Source: DP-19 sp036496285 (GTDB taxonomy: Bacteria; Desulfobacterota; Binatia; UTPRO1). Taken from it: a stretch of DNA of 64,000 bases. The stretch covers positions 11,333-75,332 of the forward strand of contig DASXLI010000048.1 of NCBI GenBank assembly GCA_036496285.1, read 5' to 3'. Positions 1 to 8,369 of the stretch are shown piece by piece; position 1 is the stretch's first letter, and every line of letters starts with the position of its first letter. The translations under genes were made by a program, and so were the position numbers. Below the pieces are notes generated by a model, which was given only the letters and a program-made list of their open reading frames with translations, was not told where the DNA came from and did no database searches.

Positions 1-1919
1 GCAGCGACGTGTCCGCGACGCGACTCACCGTCAATCCGCTGACCCGCCGGCAGGCCGCGACGATGATCGAGAGTCTGACCGTGGGGCACACGCTGCCGGC
101 TGCGGTCGTCGACCGGGTCGCGGAGAAGACGGACGGTGTTCCCCTCTTCGTCGAGGAGCTGGTGAAGAGCATTCTCGAGTCCGAACAGCTCTCCGCAGGC
201 GCCAGCCCCGACGACCTGGCGATCCCGGCCACGCTGCAGGATTCCTTGATGGCGCGCCTCGATCGCATGGGGCCCGCGAAGCAGACCGCGCAGCTTGCGG
301 CGGTGCTCGGCCGCGAGTTCTCCTACGAGCTGCTCGAAGCGGTTTCCGGCAACCCCGGGGCGCTCCGCGACTCGCTCACGCGACTCACGGACGCCGAAAT
401 CTTCTACGAGCGCGGTACATGGCCGACGGTCGTCTATACCTTCAAGCACGCGCTCATCAGAGAGGCGGCGTACCAGTCGCTCCTGAAACGTGCGCGCCAG
501 GAGTGTCACGCGCGCGTGGCCACCGCCCTCGAAACCCGCTTCGGCGAGGTCGTGCGCAGCCAGCCCGAGGTCTTGGCGCGCCATCACGAAGAGGCCGCCA
601 ACATCGAAGAGGCCATCACGTACTGGCACCGCGCGGGCGAGCTTGCGACGAAGCGAGCCGCCAACGTGGAGGCCATTACCCACCTCACGCGCGGGATCGC
701 CCTCGTGCGGACGCTCCGAGAGGGTGAGCAGCGCGACCGGCGCGAGGCGCTTCTCCACGTGGCGCTCGGCGTTCCGCTCCAGGCCGTGCGGGGCTACGCC
801 GACGCCGAGGTCGAACGCTGCTACCGGCGTGCGCGGGAGCTGAGCAGCGACAGCGAGGCCACGCTCGGCTTCCGGGCGCTCTGGGGACTCTTCCAGCACT
901 ACAACTCGCGGGCCGAATTCGAGACCGCGAGCGAGATCGCCGGGCAGCTCCTGGCGGTGGCCACGAGGGCGAGCGATCCTTCCCTCTCTCTGCTGGCGCA
1001 TGCCGTTTCCGGCGTCGCGCGCTTCTGGCGCGGGGAGCCGGCCGCCGCGCTGCGCGACGCCAAGGCGGCGCTCGCCGTCTACGATCCGGTCGCCCATGCG
1101 TCCCTCTCGTATCTCTATGGACAAGACCCGGGGGTGGCCGCGCGTGTGTATGGAGGGTGCGCCTTGGCGCAGCTCGGGTTTCCGGAGCAGGGACTTTCCT
1201 GGATCGATGACGGGCTCACGCTGGCGCACGCGTGCGAGAATCCCTTCAACCTCGCCTTTGCGCTGATCTTCTCGGCCATCTTTCACATCATTCTCGGCGA
1301 GCGCGAGCCGACGCGGCGCCGTGCCGAGGAATGCATGGCCGTCTCGGCCGAACGCGGGTTTCCGCTTTGGCTCGGCGTGGGGAGGATGCTGCGCGCCTGG
1401 GCGGTCGTGGGCGATACGAACGATCGAGAGCCGATGCGCGAGATTCGCCGCGGCATCATGCAGCAGGGAACGACGGGGAATCAGGCCGGAGGACCCATCG
1501 GCATGGGCCTCCTCGCCGAGGCCTGTCTCGCCGCCGGTGAGGTGCAGCGCGCGATGGAGGCGGTCGACGGTGGGCTCGCGCTCGCGCATCACAGCAGCAG
1601 CCACATGTGGGACGCGGAGTTGCTGCGGCTGCGGGGCGTGATCCAGCTTCGGGCCGATCCGCCGAGCGAAGCCGACGCGGAGCGCTGGCTCGAGGAGTCG
1701 CGCAGCGCGGCCCACGCCCGGGGCATGCGGATCTCCGAGCTGCGATCGCTCATGGCCCTGACGCGCCTGCGTGCTTCGCGCGATCAGCAGCGCGAGATGC
1801 GTGCCATCCTCGAGACGTTCTACGGGTCGTTCACCGAGGGCCTTTCCACGCCCGGACTGCAGGAGGCGAAGATGCTCATCGATGACCTTTCGTTCGGAGG
1901 GAACGCTGCCGTTGGGTGA
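1..1919 (+). CDS. AAA-type ATPase/TPR protein, C-terminal part of a class III cyclase-type or LuxR-type signalling protein (5' truncated by window)
   Basis: The frame is open to the left edge of the window (no stop before the first GTG at 9), so this is the 3' part of a longer gene. The visible 636 residues start inside the C-terminal part of an NTPase module: the segment KTDGVPLFVEELVKSILES (about residues 40-58) is the hallmark seen in the predicted ATPase domain that follows the catalytic domain of many class III adenylate/guanylate cyclases. The remainder is helical and alanine/arginine rich, with the spacing expected of degenerate TPR units. Known of the family: such proteins couple a nucleotide-binding switch and TPR scaffold to a catalytic or DNA-binding domain, which would lie outside this window. 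Its stop overlaps the TTG start of the cytochrome gene, so the two may be co-translated. Confidence 0.8.
   Translation, partial: SDVSATRLTVNPLTRRQAATMIESLTVGHTLPAAVVDRVAEKTDGVPLFVEELVKSILESEQLSAGASPDDLAIPATLQDSLMARLDRMGPAKQTAQLAAVLGREFSYELLEAVSGNPGALRDSLTRLTDAEIFYERGTWPTVVYTFKHALIREAAYQSLLKRARQECHARVATALETRFGEVVRSQPEVLARHHEEAANIEEAITYWHRAGELATKRAANVEAITHLTRGIALVRTLREGEQRDRREALLHVALGVPLQAVRGYADAEVERCYRRARELSSDSEATLGFRALWGLFQHYNSRAEFETASEIAGQLLAVATRASDPSLSLLAHAVSGVARFWRGEPAAALRDAKAALAVYDPVAHASLSYLYGQDPGVAARVYGGCALAQLGFPEQGLSWIDDGLTLAHACENPFNLAFALIFSAIFHIILGEREPTRRRAEECMAVSAERGFPLWLGVGRMLRAWAVVGDTNDREPMREIRRGIMQQGTTGNQAGGPIGMGLLAEACLAAGEVQRAMEAVDGGLALAHHSSSHMWDAELLRLRGVIQLRADPPSEADAERWLEESRSAAHARGMRISELRSLMALTRLRASRDQQREMRAILETFYGSFTEGLSTPGLQEAKMLIDDLSFGGNAAVG
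1896..1901 (+). promoter_or_regulatory. Ribosome binding site deciding a TTG start
   Basis: GGAGGG lies 10 nt before the TTG at 1912, inside the end of the upstream gene. It is the reason for calling a TTG start for the cytochrome gene rather than a start far upstream in the same open frame. Confidence 0.6.
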
Positions 1920-3702
1920 CGTCGCGCGCACGAAGAGGCCCCCACGGAATGACGCCGTCCGCGCACGCGTGTTCCCGGCGTTGCTTCTCGTTCTTCTCGC
2001 GCTGGGATGTGCGCATCCGGAACGGAACGCGTCGCCGCGGACCGCGGCGGCACCCGAGCGGCCGGCCGCAGCGCCGATCGCGGCATGGCACGAAGCCGGG
2101 ATGCAGTTCCTGCCGCAGAACTGGGATGCGGCCACGCGGGAGCAGTTCTGGTTCACCTCTCAGGGATCGCGCGTCATCCCATACGCATGGTTTCTCGCGC
2201 TCGAGCAGGACGACGGCTCGCCGTTCAGAAGCGACGCCCACATGGACGCGCTCCGCTACATCCCGGCGCCGAAGAGTCTCCACAACCCCGACGCCCTGCC
2301 GGTCGGTTTCGTCAAGGACGTTGACGGCAAAGACGCGTGGATCGGCCTCACCTGCGCCGCGTGCCACACGGGACGGATCGACTATCGCGGTACGCCGCTC
2401 ATCATCGACGGGGCGCCGACGCTCGCCAACGCGGATCGACTGCTCACGGAGCTGTCGGCGGCGCTTTCCAAGACGCTCGAGGATCCCGTCAGGCTCGAGC
2501 GATTCGTCGCGAGGGTGCTTCCCCGGAACCCCGGCCGGAATGACAGGACGAAGCTGATCGAGCAAATGCGAGCAGAATCGAAGATTCTGGCGGACAGGGT
2601 AAGGGTGAACGCCGTTCCGTGGAAGGACTATCCGGGCTTCGGACGGATCGACGCCTATGGACAGGTCTACAACCAGGTCACCGAGCTCGACCTCGGCGTT
2701 CCCGGCAACGGCAAGCGGCCGGATGCCCCGGCCTCGTATCCGTTCCTCTGGGGCATCGCCCAGTCGGACCTGGTGCAATGGAACGGTGCGGGACAGAACC
2801 GGTTTCCGTCCGAGTATTTTCCGATGGGGATCCTCTTCCGTAACACCGTGGAGATCATCGGGGTCTACGGTCGCCTCGACATGCGCGAGGCGCGCGGCCT
2901 CTATCCGTCGTCGGTCGACGTGATGGGCCTCGGCCGCCTGGAGAATCCGCTCTGTACTCTGCATGCGCCGCCGTGGCCGCGCGAGGTCTTCGGGCCGCTG
3001 GACGAAAATCTTCGCGCCAAGGGGGAGAAGATCTACGATCATCGTTGCGCGAAGTGCCACGGCGTCGTCGAGAACGGCACCAAGTATACCGTCGGTCTCG
3101 TGCCGATCGCGGAGGTCAAGACCGACCCGAATCTCGCCGTCAACGCGCATGATCGGCGAGCCAAGACCGGTGGCCTGGCGGGGCGAGCGAAGAACCTGAA
3201 GGAGACGTTCGGTCCCGAGGACAATGCCTCCGACATCCTCGTGCATGCCGTCACGGGCGTGCTCCTCGCCAAGCCGCTCGACACGTTCGTGGCGGTTCAC
3301 CAATCGGCCTGCGTCGCGGATGCCTCGAACGACCTTCCCCCCGACCAGAAGATACGCGAGGTGCAGAAGGCCCTCGACGAGTTGCGCGAGCAGCTGGCCG
3401 TCGTGCCCGTCAAGTACAAGCCGCGGCCGTTGAACGGCATCTGGGCGACGGCGCCCTATCTGCACAACGGCTCCGTGCCGACGCTCGCCGATCTGCTCGA
3501 TCCTGACCATCGCCCGAAGAGCTTCTACGTCGGCAGTCGGGAGTTCGACCCGGTGAAGGTGGGCTTCCGCAGCGACGAGAGTCCTGGAGCGACGAAGTTC
3601 GACACGACGATAGACGGCAACCACAACACCGGTCACCTGTACGGCGCTGGTCTGAGCGATACCGAGCGTCGGCAGCTCCTCGAGTATCTGAAGGGACTCT
3701 GA
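1912..3702 (+). CDS. Dihaem cytochrome c lipoprotein, RoxA/cytochrome c peroxidase-like
   Basis: A 596-residue exported protein. I choose the TTG at 1912 because it sits 10 nt after a strong GGAGGG (1896-1901), overlaps the upstream stop, and gives a compact signal peptide ending in the lipobox LALGC, so the product should be a lipid-anchored periplasmic protein. Two haem c attachment sites are visible: CAACH at residues 148-152 (nt 2353-2367) and CAKCH at 379-383 (nt 3046-3060). The regions FWFTSQGSRVIPYAWFLAL and NPDALPVGFVKD are typical of the family that includes rubber oxygenase RoxA and putative dihaem peroxidases. Function is not settled by sequence: it could be a dioxygenase on a hydrophobic substrate, a peroxidase or an electron carrier. 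The following methyltransferase starts 7 nt downstream, so it probably belongs to the lipid-modification operon. Confidence 0.85.
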   Translation: MGDVARTKRPPRNDAVRARVFPALLLVLLALGCAHPERNASPRTAAAPERPAAAPIAAWHEAGMQFLPQNWDAATREQFWFTSQGSRVIPYAWFLALEQDDGSPFRSDAHMDALRYIPAPKSLHNPDALPVGFVKDVDGKDAWIGLTCAACHTGRIDYRGTPLIIDGAPTLANADRLLTELSAALSKTLEDPVRLERFVARVLPRNPGRNDRTKLIEQMRAESKILADRVRVNAVPWKDYPGFGRIDAYGQVYNQVTELDLGVPGNGKRPDAPASYPFLWGIAQSDLVQWNGAGQNRFPSEYFPMGILFRNTVEIIGVYGRLDMREARGLYPSSVDVMGLGRLENPLCTLHAPPWPREVFGPLDENLRAKGEKIYDHRCAKCHGVVENGTKYTVGLVPIAEVKTDPNLAVNAHDRRAKTGGLAGRAKNLKETFGPEDNASDILVHAVTGVLLAKPLDTFVAVHQSACVADASNDLPPDQKIREVQKALDELREQLAVVPVKYKPRPLNGIWATAPYLHNGSVPTLADLLDPDHRPKSFYVGSREFDPVKVGFRSDESPGATKFDTTIDGNHNTGHLYGAGLSDTERRQLLEYLKGL

Positions 3703-3709
3703 GCGCGCC

Positions 3710-4609
3710 ATGGCGACCCGCGCGGACATCGAGGCCATCTACGACGACATGGATGAGCTCTTCCGCGAGTCGTTCGGCGATCACGCGGACATCACGTGCG
3801 CGCTCTTTGCCGGCGACTTTTCGAAGACGCTCGAGCAGGCGCAGCGCGACAAGCACCGTTACATCCTCGATGGGCTGAACGTCGGGCCTGGCTCGCGCGT
3901 GCTCGATGTCGGATGCGGCTGGGGCCCGCTCCTGGCTGCGATCCGGGAGCGCGGCGCGCATGGCGTCGGCATCACGCTCTCCCGGCGGCAACTGGAGAGC
4001 TGCCGTCGGGGCGGCTTCGAGACCCACCTGATGGACTGGCGGGACCTGGGGCCGGACACCTTCGGCGCGCTCGACGGCATCGCGGCGGTGGGCGCGATGG
4101 AGCACTTCTGCTCCCCCGAGGACTACGAGGCGGGGCGGCAGGACCAGATCTACCAGCGGTTCTTCGATCTGTGCGGCCGCCTGCTCCCCAAGGGGGGAAG
4201 GCTCTACGTCCAATCCATGACGTGGGGACCGCACGCGCCGGCATTGCGGGACGTCTCGCTCCAGGCGCCAAGGGACTCGAACGAGTACACGACGGCCATG
4301 CTTCGCGAGTTCTACCCCGGCACGTTCGGCGCCTTCGGCGTCGACCACTACGTCCGTTGTGCCGCCCCGCAATTCCGTGAGATTGCTCGCAGCGACGGCC
4401 GGCTCGACTATCTCGAGACCATGGCCCGGTGGGGAGCATGGAGCGAGATGACGCCGCGCAAGCTCTGGATGGCAACGAAGCTCGTCTGGCCGTGGGTCAC
4501 CAGGCCCGAGTTCCGCCGCAAGGTCGCCTCGTTTCGTTCCGCGGCGAACACGGAGTGCTTCCGACGGGAGATCCTGACCCTCTCACGACTGCTGCTCGAG
4601 CGGACGTGA
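3710..4609 (+). CDS. SAM-dependent methyltransferase, short cyclopropane-fatty-acid-synthase family member
   Basis: A 299-residue class I methyltransferase. The SAM-binding glycine loop VLDVGCGWG is at residues 64-72; the preceding segment (ITCALF...EQAQRDKHRYIL) and the later GAMEHF motif match the CFA synthase/mycolic acid methyltransferase superfamily. It lacks the roughly 120-residue N-terminal domain of classical CFA synthase, which the gene at 5599-6885 does have. Expected chemistry, from the family, is methylation across or next to a double bond of an acyl chain in a membrane lipid. It starts 7 nt after the cytochrome stop and its TGA overlaps the GTG start of the desaturase (GTGA), so the cytochrome, methyltransferase and desaturase are very likely one transcript acting on the same lipid. 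The exact product (cyclopropane, methyl branch, furan precursor) cannot be read from sequence. Confidence 0.85.
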   Translation: MATRADIEAIYDDMDELFRESFGDHADITCALFAGDFSKTLEQAQRDKHRYILDGLNVGPGSRVLDVGCGWGPLLAAIRERGAHGVGITLSRRQLESCRRGGFETHLMDWRDLGPDTFGALDGIAAVGAMEHFCSPEDYEAGRQDQIYQRFFDLCGRLLPKGGRLYVQSMTWGPHAPALRDVSLQAPRDSNEYTTAMLREFYPGTFGAFGVDHYVRCAAPQFREIARSDGRLDYLETMARWGAWSEMTPRKLWMATKLVWPWVTRPEFRRKVASFRSAANTECFRREILTLSRLLLERT

Positions 4610-5646
4610 GCGACTTCGCGGTCCTGAAGGAGCGGATCGAACGCGCCGGCTTGTTGCGCCCCGCGACCGGCTGGTACCGGCGCAGGATCGCGCTCGACCT
4701 TCTCGTGGTCGCCGCCGCCTGGACACTCGTCCTCTGCGCCGGCGGAACGGTGATGCGGATTCTCAGTGCCGTCGCTCTCGCAATCGCGTTCTGTCAGATC
4801 GGCCTTCTCGCCCACGACGCGGCCCATCATCAGATTCTTCGCTCGGCACGGGGCAACCAGCTGCTCGCGCTGGTCCTGTTGGACGGCGTGGTCGGGCTGA
4901 GCCTCGCGTGGTGGCAGAAGAAGCACGGGCGTCACCATCGGCTCCCGAACCATGCCGACGCCGATCCCGACGCCGCGGCATTCGTGCTCGCGTTCTCGGA
5001 GGCGCAGGCGCTGCGCATTCCGTCCGGGCAGCGCTGGATCGTGCGCCGTCAGGCGTGGCTCTTCCTGCCGCTCCTCATGCTCGAGGGCTTCCATCTCCGC
5101 CAGGAGAGCTTCCGCACCGTTCTTCGTGGATCGGGGCGCTATCCGCGCGCGGAAGGGGCGGCGCTCTGCCTGCATTTCGGAGCCTATCTCTCGCTTCTGC
5201 TATGGCGGTTCGGTGTCGCGGGGGCTCTGCTCGTCGTCGTGGTGCATCACGTCGCGATGGGGGTCTATCTAGGCCTCGTCTTCGCGCCGAATCACATCGG
5301 GATGACGATGCTGGACGATGATGGCGAGCTCGATTTCGTCCGCACGCAGGTGCTCACCACCCGCAACATCCGGCCGGGCGCGGTCGTGGACTATCTCTTC
5401 GGCGGCCTGAACCATCAAATCGAGCACCATCTGTTTCCGCGCATGCCGCGCCCGCACTTGCGCGCGGCTCGGGACATCGTGCGGCGCTTCTGCTGCGACC
5501 GCGGTATCCCGTATCGCGAGCGCCGCGTGATGGGCGCCTACGCCGAGGTGCTGGCGAGCCTCCACCGTGCTGGAGCGCCGCTTCGCGCGGGCCGACGCTC
5601 AGACCGCCGAGGTGACCCGTCCGGCGACCGGTCCCTGGCGGCTTAG
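4606..5646 (+). CDS. Membrane fatty acid desaturase (acyl-lipid, delta-5/6-like)
   Basis: Predicted 346-residue integral membrane di-iron desaturase. The GTG at 4606 is chosen because it overlaps the stop of the methyltransferase (GTGA); the frame is open further upstream but that would overlap the previous gene by 180 nt. The three histidine boxes of the family are present: HDAAHH at residues 70-75, HGRHH at 107-111 followed by NH at 115-116, and QIEHH at 271-275. The glutamine at the start of the third box is typical of the front-end/linoleoyl-CoA-like desaturase group. Hydrophobic segments flank the boxes. The likely role is insertion of a double bond into membrane acyl chains, giving the substrate for the adjacent CFA-family methyltransferases. 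Its 3' end overlaps the convergent CFA synthase by 48 nt. Confidence 0.9.
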   Translation: MSDFAVLKERIERAGLLRPATGWYRRRIALDLLVVAAAWTLVLCAGGTVMRILSAVALAIAFCQIGLLAHDAAHHQILRSARGNQLLALVLLDGVVGLSLAWWQKKHGRHHRLPNHADADPDAAAFVLAFSEAQALRIPSGQRWIVRRQAWLFLPLLMLEGFHLRQESFRTVLRGSGRYPRAEGAALCLHFGAYLSLLLWRFGVAGALLVVVVHHVAMGVYLGLVFAPNHIGMTMLDDDGELDFVRTQVLTTRNIRPGAVVDYLFGGLNHQIEHHLFPRMPRPHLRAARDIVRRFCCDRGIPYRERRVMGAYAEVLASLHRAGAPLRAGRRSDRRGDPSGDRSLAA

Positions 5647-6885
5647 CGGCTTCGCGAATACGATCTGCCCGACGCCGATCGCGCGCTCGATGAAATACCC
5701 CTCGCACCAGCCGAGGTAGAGCTCCCACAGGCGCAGGAGGCGTTCCGGGTAGCCGCGTGCGGCGATCTCCGCGCGGTTCCGGGCGAATGCCTCGCGCCAG
5801 CGGCGGAGTGTCGCTGTGTAGTGGGGAGTCAGCTCCTCGAGGTGCGTGAGTCGCAGGTCCGTCCGCCGGCCGACCGCGGTCGTGAGCGCGCCGACCGACG
5901 GCAATTGGCCCCCCGGGAACACGTAGCACTTCAGGAAGTCGAGCGAGCGGACGGAGTCGGCGTACGTCTCATCCGGAGTGAGGATCGCCTGCACCAGCAT
6001 GAGCCCGTCGTCGCGAAGCAGCCGACCGCAGGCGGCGAGGAACGTCTCGAGCAGGTGGGCGCCGACCGCCTCGATCATCTCGATGGTCACCAGTCGATCG
6101 AAGCGGCCCCGCAGGCTCCGGTAGTCATCGTTCAGTACCGTCACCAGTTCGGTCAGGCCCGCGTCCGCGACGCGCTCGCGCGCTCGCCCGAACTGAGCGG
6201 GAGAGATCGTCGTCGTGACCACCCGACAGCCGTAGTGCCGTGCCGCATGGAGGGCGAAACCACCCCATCCCGTTCCGATCTCCAGCACATCGTGTCCCGG
6301 TCGCAGGTCGAGCTTCCGGCAGACGCGGTCGTACTTCGCGATCTGCGCCTGCTCGAGACTGTCCGACTCCCGCTCGAAGATCGCGCACGAGTAGGTGAGC
6401 GTCGGGTCGAGGAACAACTCGAAGAAGTCGTTCCCGAGGTCGTAGTGCGCCGCGATGTTCCGTCGGCTCGCGCGAACCGTGTTGCGGTGGGAGCGGTGCG
6501 TGAAGCGCAGGGCGCCTGAGGAAGACCCCACCATGAGGTGCGGGTGCCTAGCTGCAATCCGCCCGACCGCGGGCACGTCGTCAGAGTCCCAGTGCCCGAG
6601 CACGTAGCTCTCGGCAAGTCCGAGCGATCCACGAAGGACGAGCGCGCTGTACGCGCTCGGGTCGTGGACGCGGATCTTCGCGGTCGGGGAATCGGGGTGC
6701 GCCGTGCCGAAGCGAGTCGATGCGGCGCCCTCGGTCAGCACGAGCGTGCCCCGGTCGAGCTCTCGCAGTTCGGATGTAACCAGCCGGCGCGCGATTGGCG
6801 CCAAGGCGCGATGCGCGTTGCGCGCGAGCCAAGCCGGCCGCGGGATGAGATCGCGTCTCGCGCAGCTCGAGTGATCGCCCTCCAT
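5599..6885 (-). CDS. cfa: Cyclopropane-fatty-acyl-phospholipid synthase
   Basis: A 428-residue full-length CFA synthase. The N-terminal lipid-binding-type domain (about 30-130) precedes the diagnostic segment AHYDLGNDFFELF (146-158) and TYSCAIF (164-170), then the SAM loop VLEIGTGWG (200-208) and IEMIEAVG in place of the usual IEMIEHVG. It transfers a methylene from SAM to unsaturated phospholipid acyl chains at the membrane surface. The ATG at 6885 is used; the same frame stays open much further upstream but runs into the enoyl-CoA hydratase. It begins 20 nt after that gene's stop, so both are probably co-transcribed, and it converges on the desaturase gene with a 48-nt overlap. Confidence 0.93.
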   Translation of the reverse strand: MEGDHSSCARRDLIPRPAWLARNAHRALAPIARRLVTSELRELDRGTLVLTEGAASTRFGTAHPDSPTAKIRVHDPSAYSALVLRGSLGLAESYVLGHWDSDDVPAVGRIAARHPHLMVGSSSGALRFTHRSHRNTVRASRRNIAAHYDLGNDFFELFLDPTLTYSCAIFERESDSLEQAQIAKYDRVCRKLDLRPGHDVLEIGTGWGGFALHAARHYGCRVVTTTISPAQFGRARERVADAGLTELVTVLNDDYRSLRGRFDRLVTIEMIEAVGAHLLETFLAACGRLLRDDGLMLVQAILTPDETYADSVRSLDFLKCYVFPGGQLPSVGALTTAVGRRTDLRLTHLEELTPHYTATLRRWREAFARNRAEIAARGYPERLLRLWELYLGWCEGYFIERAIGVGQIVFAKPLSRQGPVAGRVTSAV

Positions 6886-6905
6886 CGTCGTCCGCCGCCG
6901 CTTAG

Positions 6906-7766
6906 CTACTCGAACGGACGCGTCTTCCACCAGGGATAGAACTGCGGCATGTCGACGCTCGGACGCATCGTGAACTTCGGCGGGCGCTTCTCGAGGAACG
7001 ACGCGACGCCCTCGTGCGCGTCGGCCGACTGGCCCATGAAGTAGATGGCGCGCGAGTCGACCTTGTGCGCCTCCATCGGGTGGTCGGCGCCGAGCATGCG
7101 CCAGAGCATCTGGCGCGACAGCGCAACGGACATCGCCGAGGTGTTGTCGACGATCTCGCGCGCCAGGCCGCGCGCCGTCTCGACGACCGCCTCCGGGGCG
7201 ACGACGCGGCTCACGAGGCCGGCGGCGCGCGCCTCCTCGGCATCGAAGACGCGGCCCGTGTAGACCCACTCGGCGGCACGGTTGATGCCGACGATGCGCG
7301 GCAGGAACCAGCTGCTGCACGCCTCGGGAACGATGCCGCGCTTTGCGAAGACGAAACCGATCTTCGCGGTCGTCGAGGCGATGCGGATGTCCATCGGCAG
7401 GGTCATCGTGACGCCGACGCCGACGGCCGGGCCGTTGATCGCGGCGATCACCGGTTTCTTCGAATCGAAGATGCGGAGGGTGAGGAGGCCGCCGCCGTCG
7501 CGGTGATCCTGCATCCGCGGCGGCTCGGTGCCGCGCGCGTGGTCGAACGTGCCGCTGCCACCGGAGAGGTCGGCGCCGGCGCAGAAGGCGCGGCCCGCGC
7601 CCGTGACGATGACGACGCGGACGGCGTCGTCGCCGTCGGTGCGCTCGAAGGCGTCGATCAGCTCCCGCATCATCGTCGCGGTGAACGCGTTCAGCTTGTC
7701 GGGGCGGTTGAGGGTGATCGTCGCGACGCCGCTCGCGACGTCGTACTGGATCTGCTCGTAGGTCAT
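6906..7766 (-). CDS. Enoyl-CoA hydratase/isomerase (crotonase) family protein
   Basis: A 286-residue crotonase-fold protein. Start ATG at 7766 has GGAGGG 8 nt upstream. The CoA-binding/oxyanion segment GAGRAFCAGADL (56-67) is clear, and a second loop INGPAVGVGVTMTL supplies the other oxyanion-hole glycine. A glutamate in the segment RGIVPEACSSW stands where one of the two hydratase glutamates lies. Family members hydrate or isomerise 2-enoyl-CoA in the cytoplasm. It is upstream of, and co-directional with, the CFA synthase, and not far from two acyl-CoA dehydrogenases, pointing to acyl-CoA catabolism or remodelling. Exact substrate is unknown. Confidence 0.9.
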   Translation of the reverse strand: MTYEQIQYDVASGVATITLNRPDKLNAFTATMMRELIDAFERTDGDDAVRVVIVTGAGRAFCAGADLSGGSGTFDHARGTEPPRMQDHRDGGGLLTLRIFDSKKPVIAAINGPAVGVGVTMTLPMDIRIASTTAKIGFVFAKRGIVPEACSSWFLPRIVGINRAAEWVYTGRVFDAEEARAAGLVSRVVAPEAVVETARGLAREIVDNTSAMSVALSRQMLWRMLGADHPMEAHKVDSRAIYFMGQSADAHEGVASFLEKRPPKFTMRPSVDMPQFYPWWKTRPFE

Positions 7767-7836
7767 CGGCTCGTCCCTCCGACGGGAGGACGTAGCTGAC
7801 GGACGCGCCTGGCGGAAGGCCGGTGTGTACAACGAG

Positions 7837-8220
7837 TCAGGACGTGATCATGCGGGCCGGCCCGCCGCCCATCCGGAAGGTGTCCGATCGAGTGGGGAAG
7901 AGCGTGCCGGTCGCCGGATCGACGGCGAGGCCGAGCATCTCCAGCGCCTCGACGCCGAGCAGCGGCTCGGGGCAGTCGGCGATCAGCACGGTGCTCGGCG
8001 CGGCCCGGTCGCCGATCTGGACCACGATCGCTCCGTACTCTGCTTCCATAGGGCTTCCATCGGCGAGGGTCACGGTCCGCCGTTGCGGCGCCCGCACGAC
8101 GCCCAGTCGATCGGCCAGCGCCGGTGAGATGACCGAGTAGCTCGCGCCGGTATCCACGAGCATCGAGAGCGTCTCCTCCTTGGCGGCCGAGAGCTTCACG
8201 CGCTGGTAGACGTGTCCCAT
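7837..8220 (-). CDS. Retropepsin-like aspartic protease family protein
   Basis: A 127-residue protein with the single-chain retropepsin pattern: the catalytic triad DTG at residues 23-25 inside MLVDTGASYSVIS, and a second conserved stretch with LLGVEALEMLGLAVD near the C-terminus. Like retroviral protease it would be active as a homodimer. No signal peptide is visible from the ATG at 8220, so the protein looks cytoplasmic; a longer in-frame start at 8289 would add 23 residues without obvious features. The 149-bp gap to the divergent acyl-CoA dehydrogenase is likely to hold both promoters. Substrate is unknown. Confidence 0.8.
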   Translation of the reverse strand: MGHVYQRVKLSAAKEETLSMLVDTGASYSVISPALADRLGVVRAPQRRTVTLADGSPMEAEYGAIVVQIGDRAAPSTVLIADCPEPLLGVEALEMLGLAVDPATGTLFPTRSDTFRMGGGPARMITS

Positions 8221-8369
8221 GGCAACTACGCTACCACACCGCGCCTGGGACTCGCGACGCTCCCCCGACGATTGACCCGCCATATGCACGGCGTTGAATC
8301 GCCGGGGCGACTCGACTAGCGTACCCGACGCGCTGCTCGCCGGAGCGCGCGTACGAAAGGACCCCGCCC

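Noticed and set aside
1876..3738. - strand open frame of 620 codons
   Set aside because: Antisense of the dihaem cytochrome gene, which has a lipobox and two CxxCH motifs.
8294..8322. TTGAAT - 17 nt - TAGCGT upstream of the first acyl-CoA dehydrogenase
   Set aside because: Only partial matches to both hexamers; too weak to list as a promoter.
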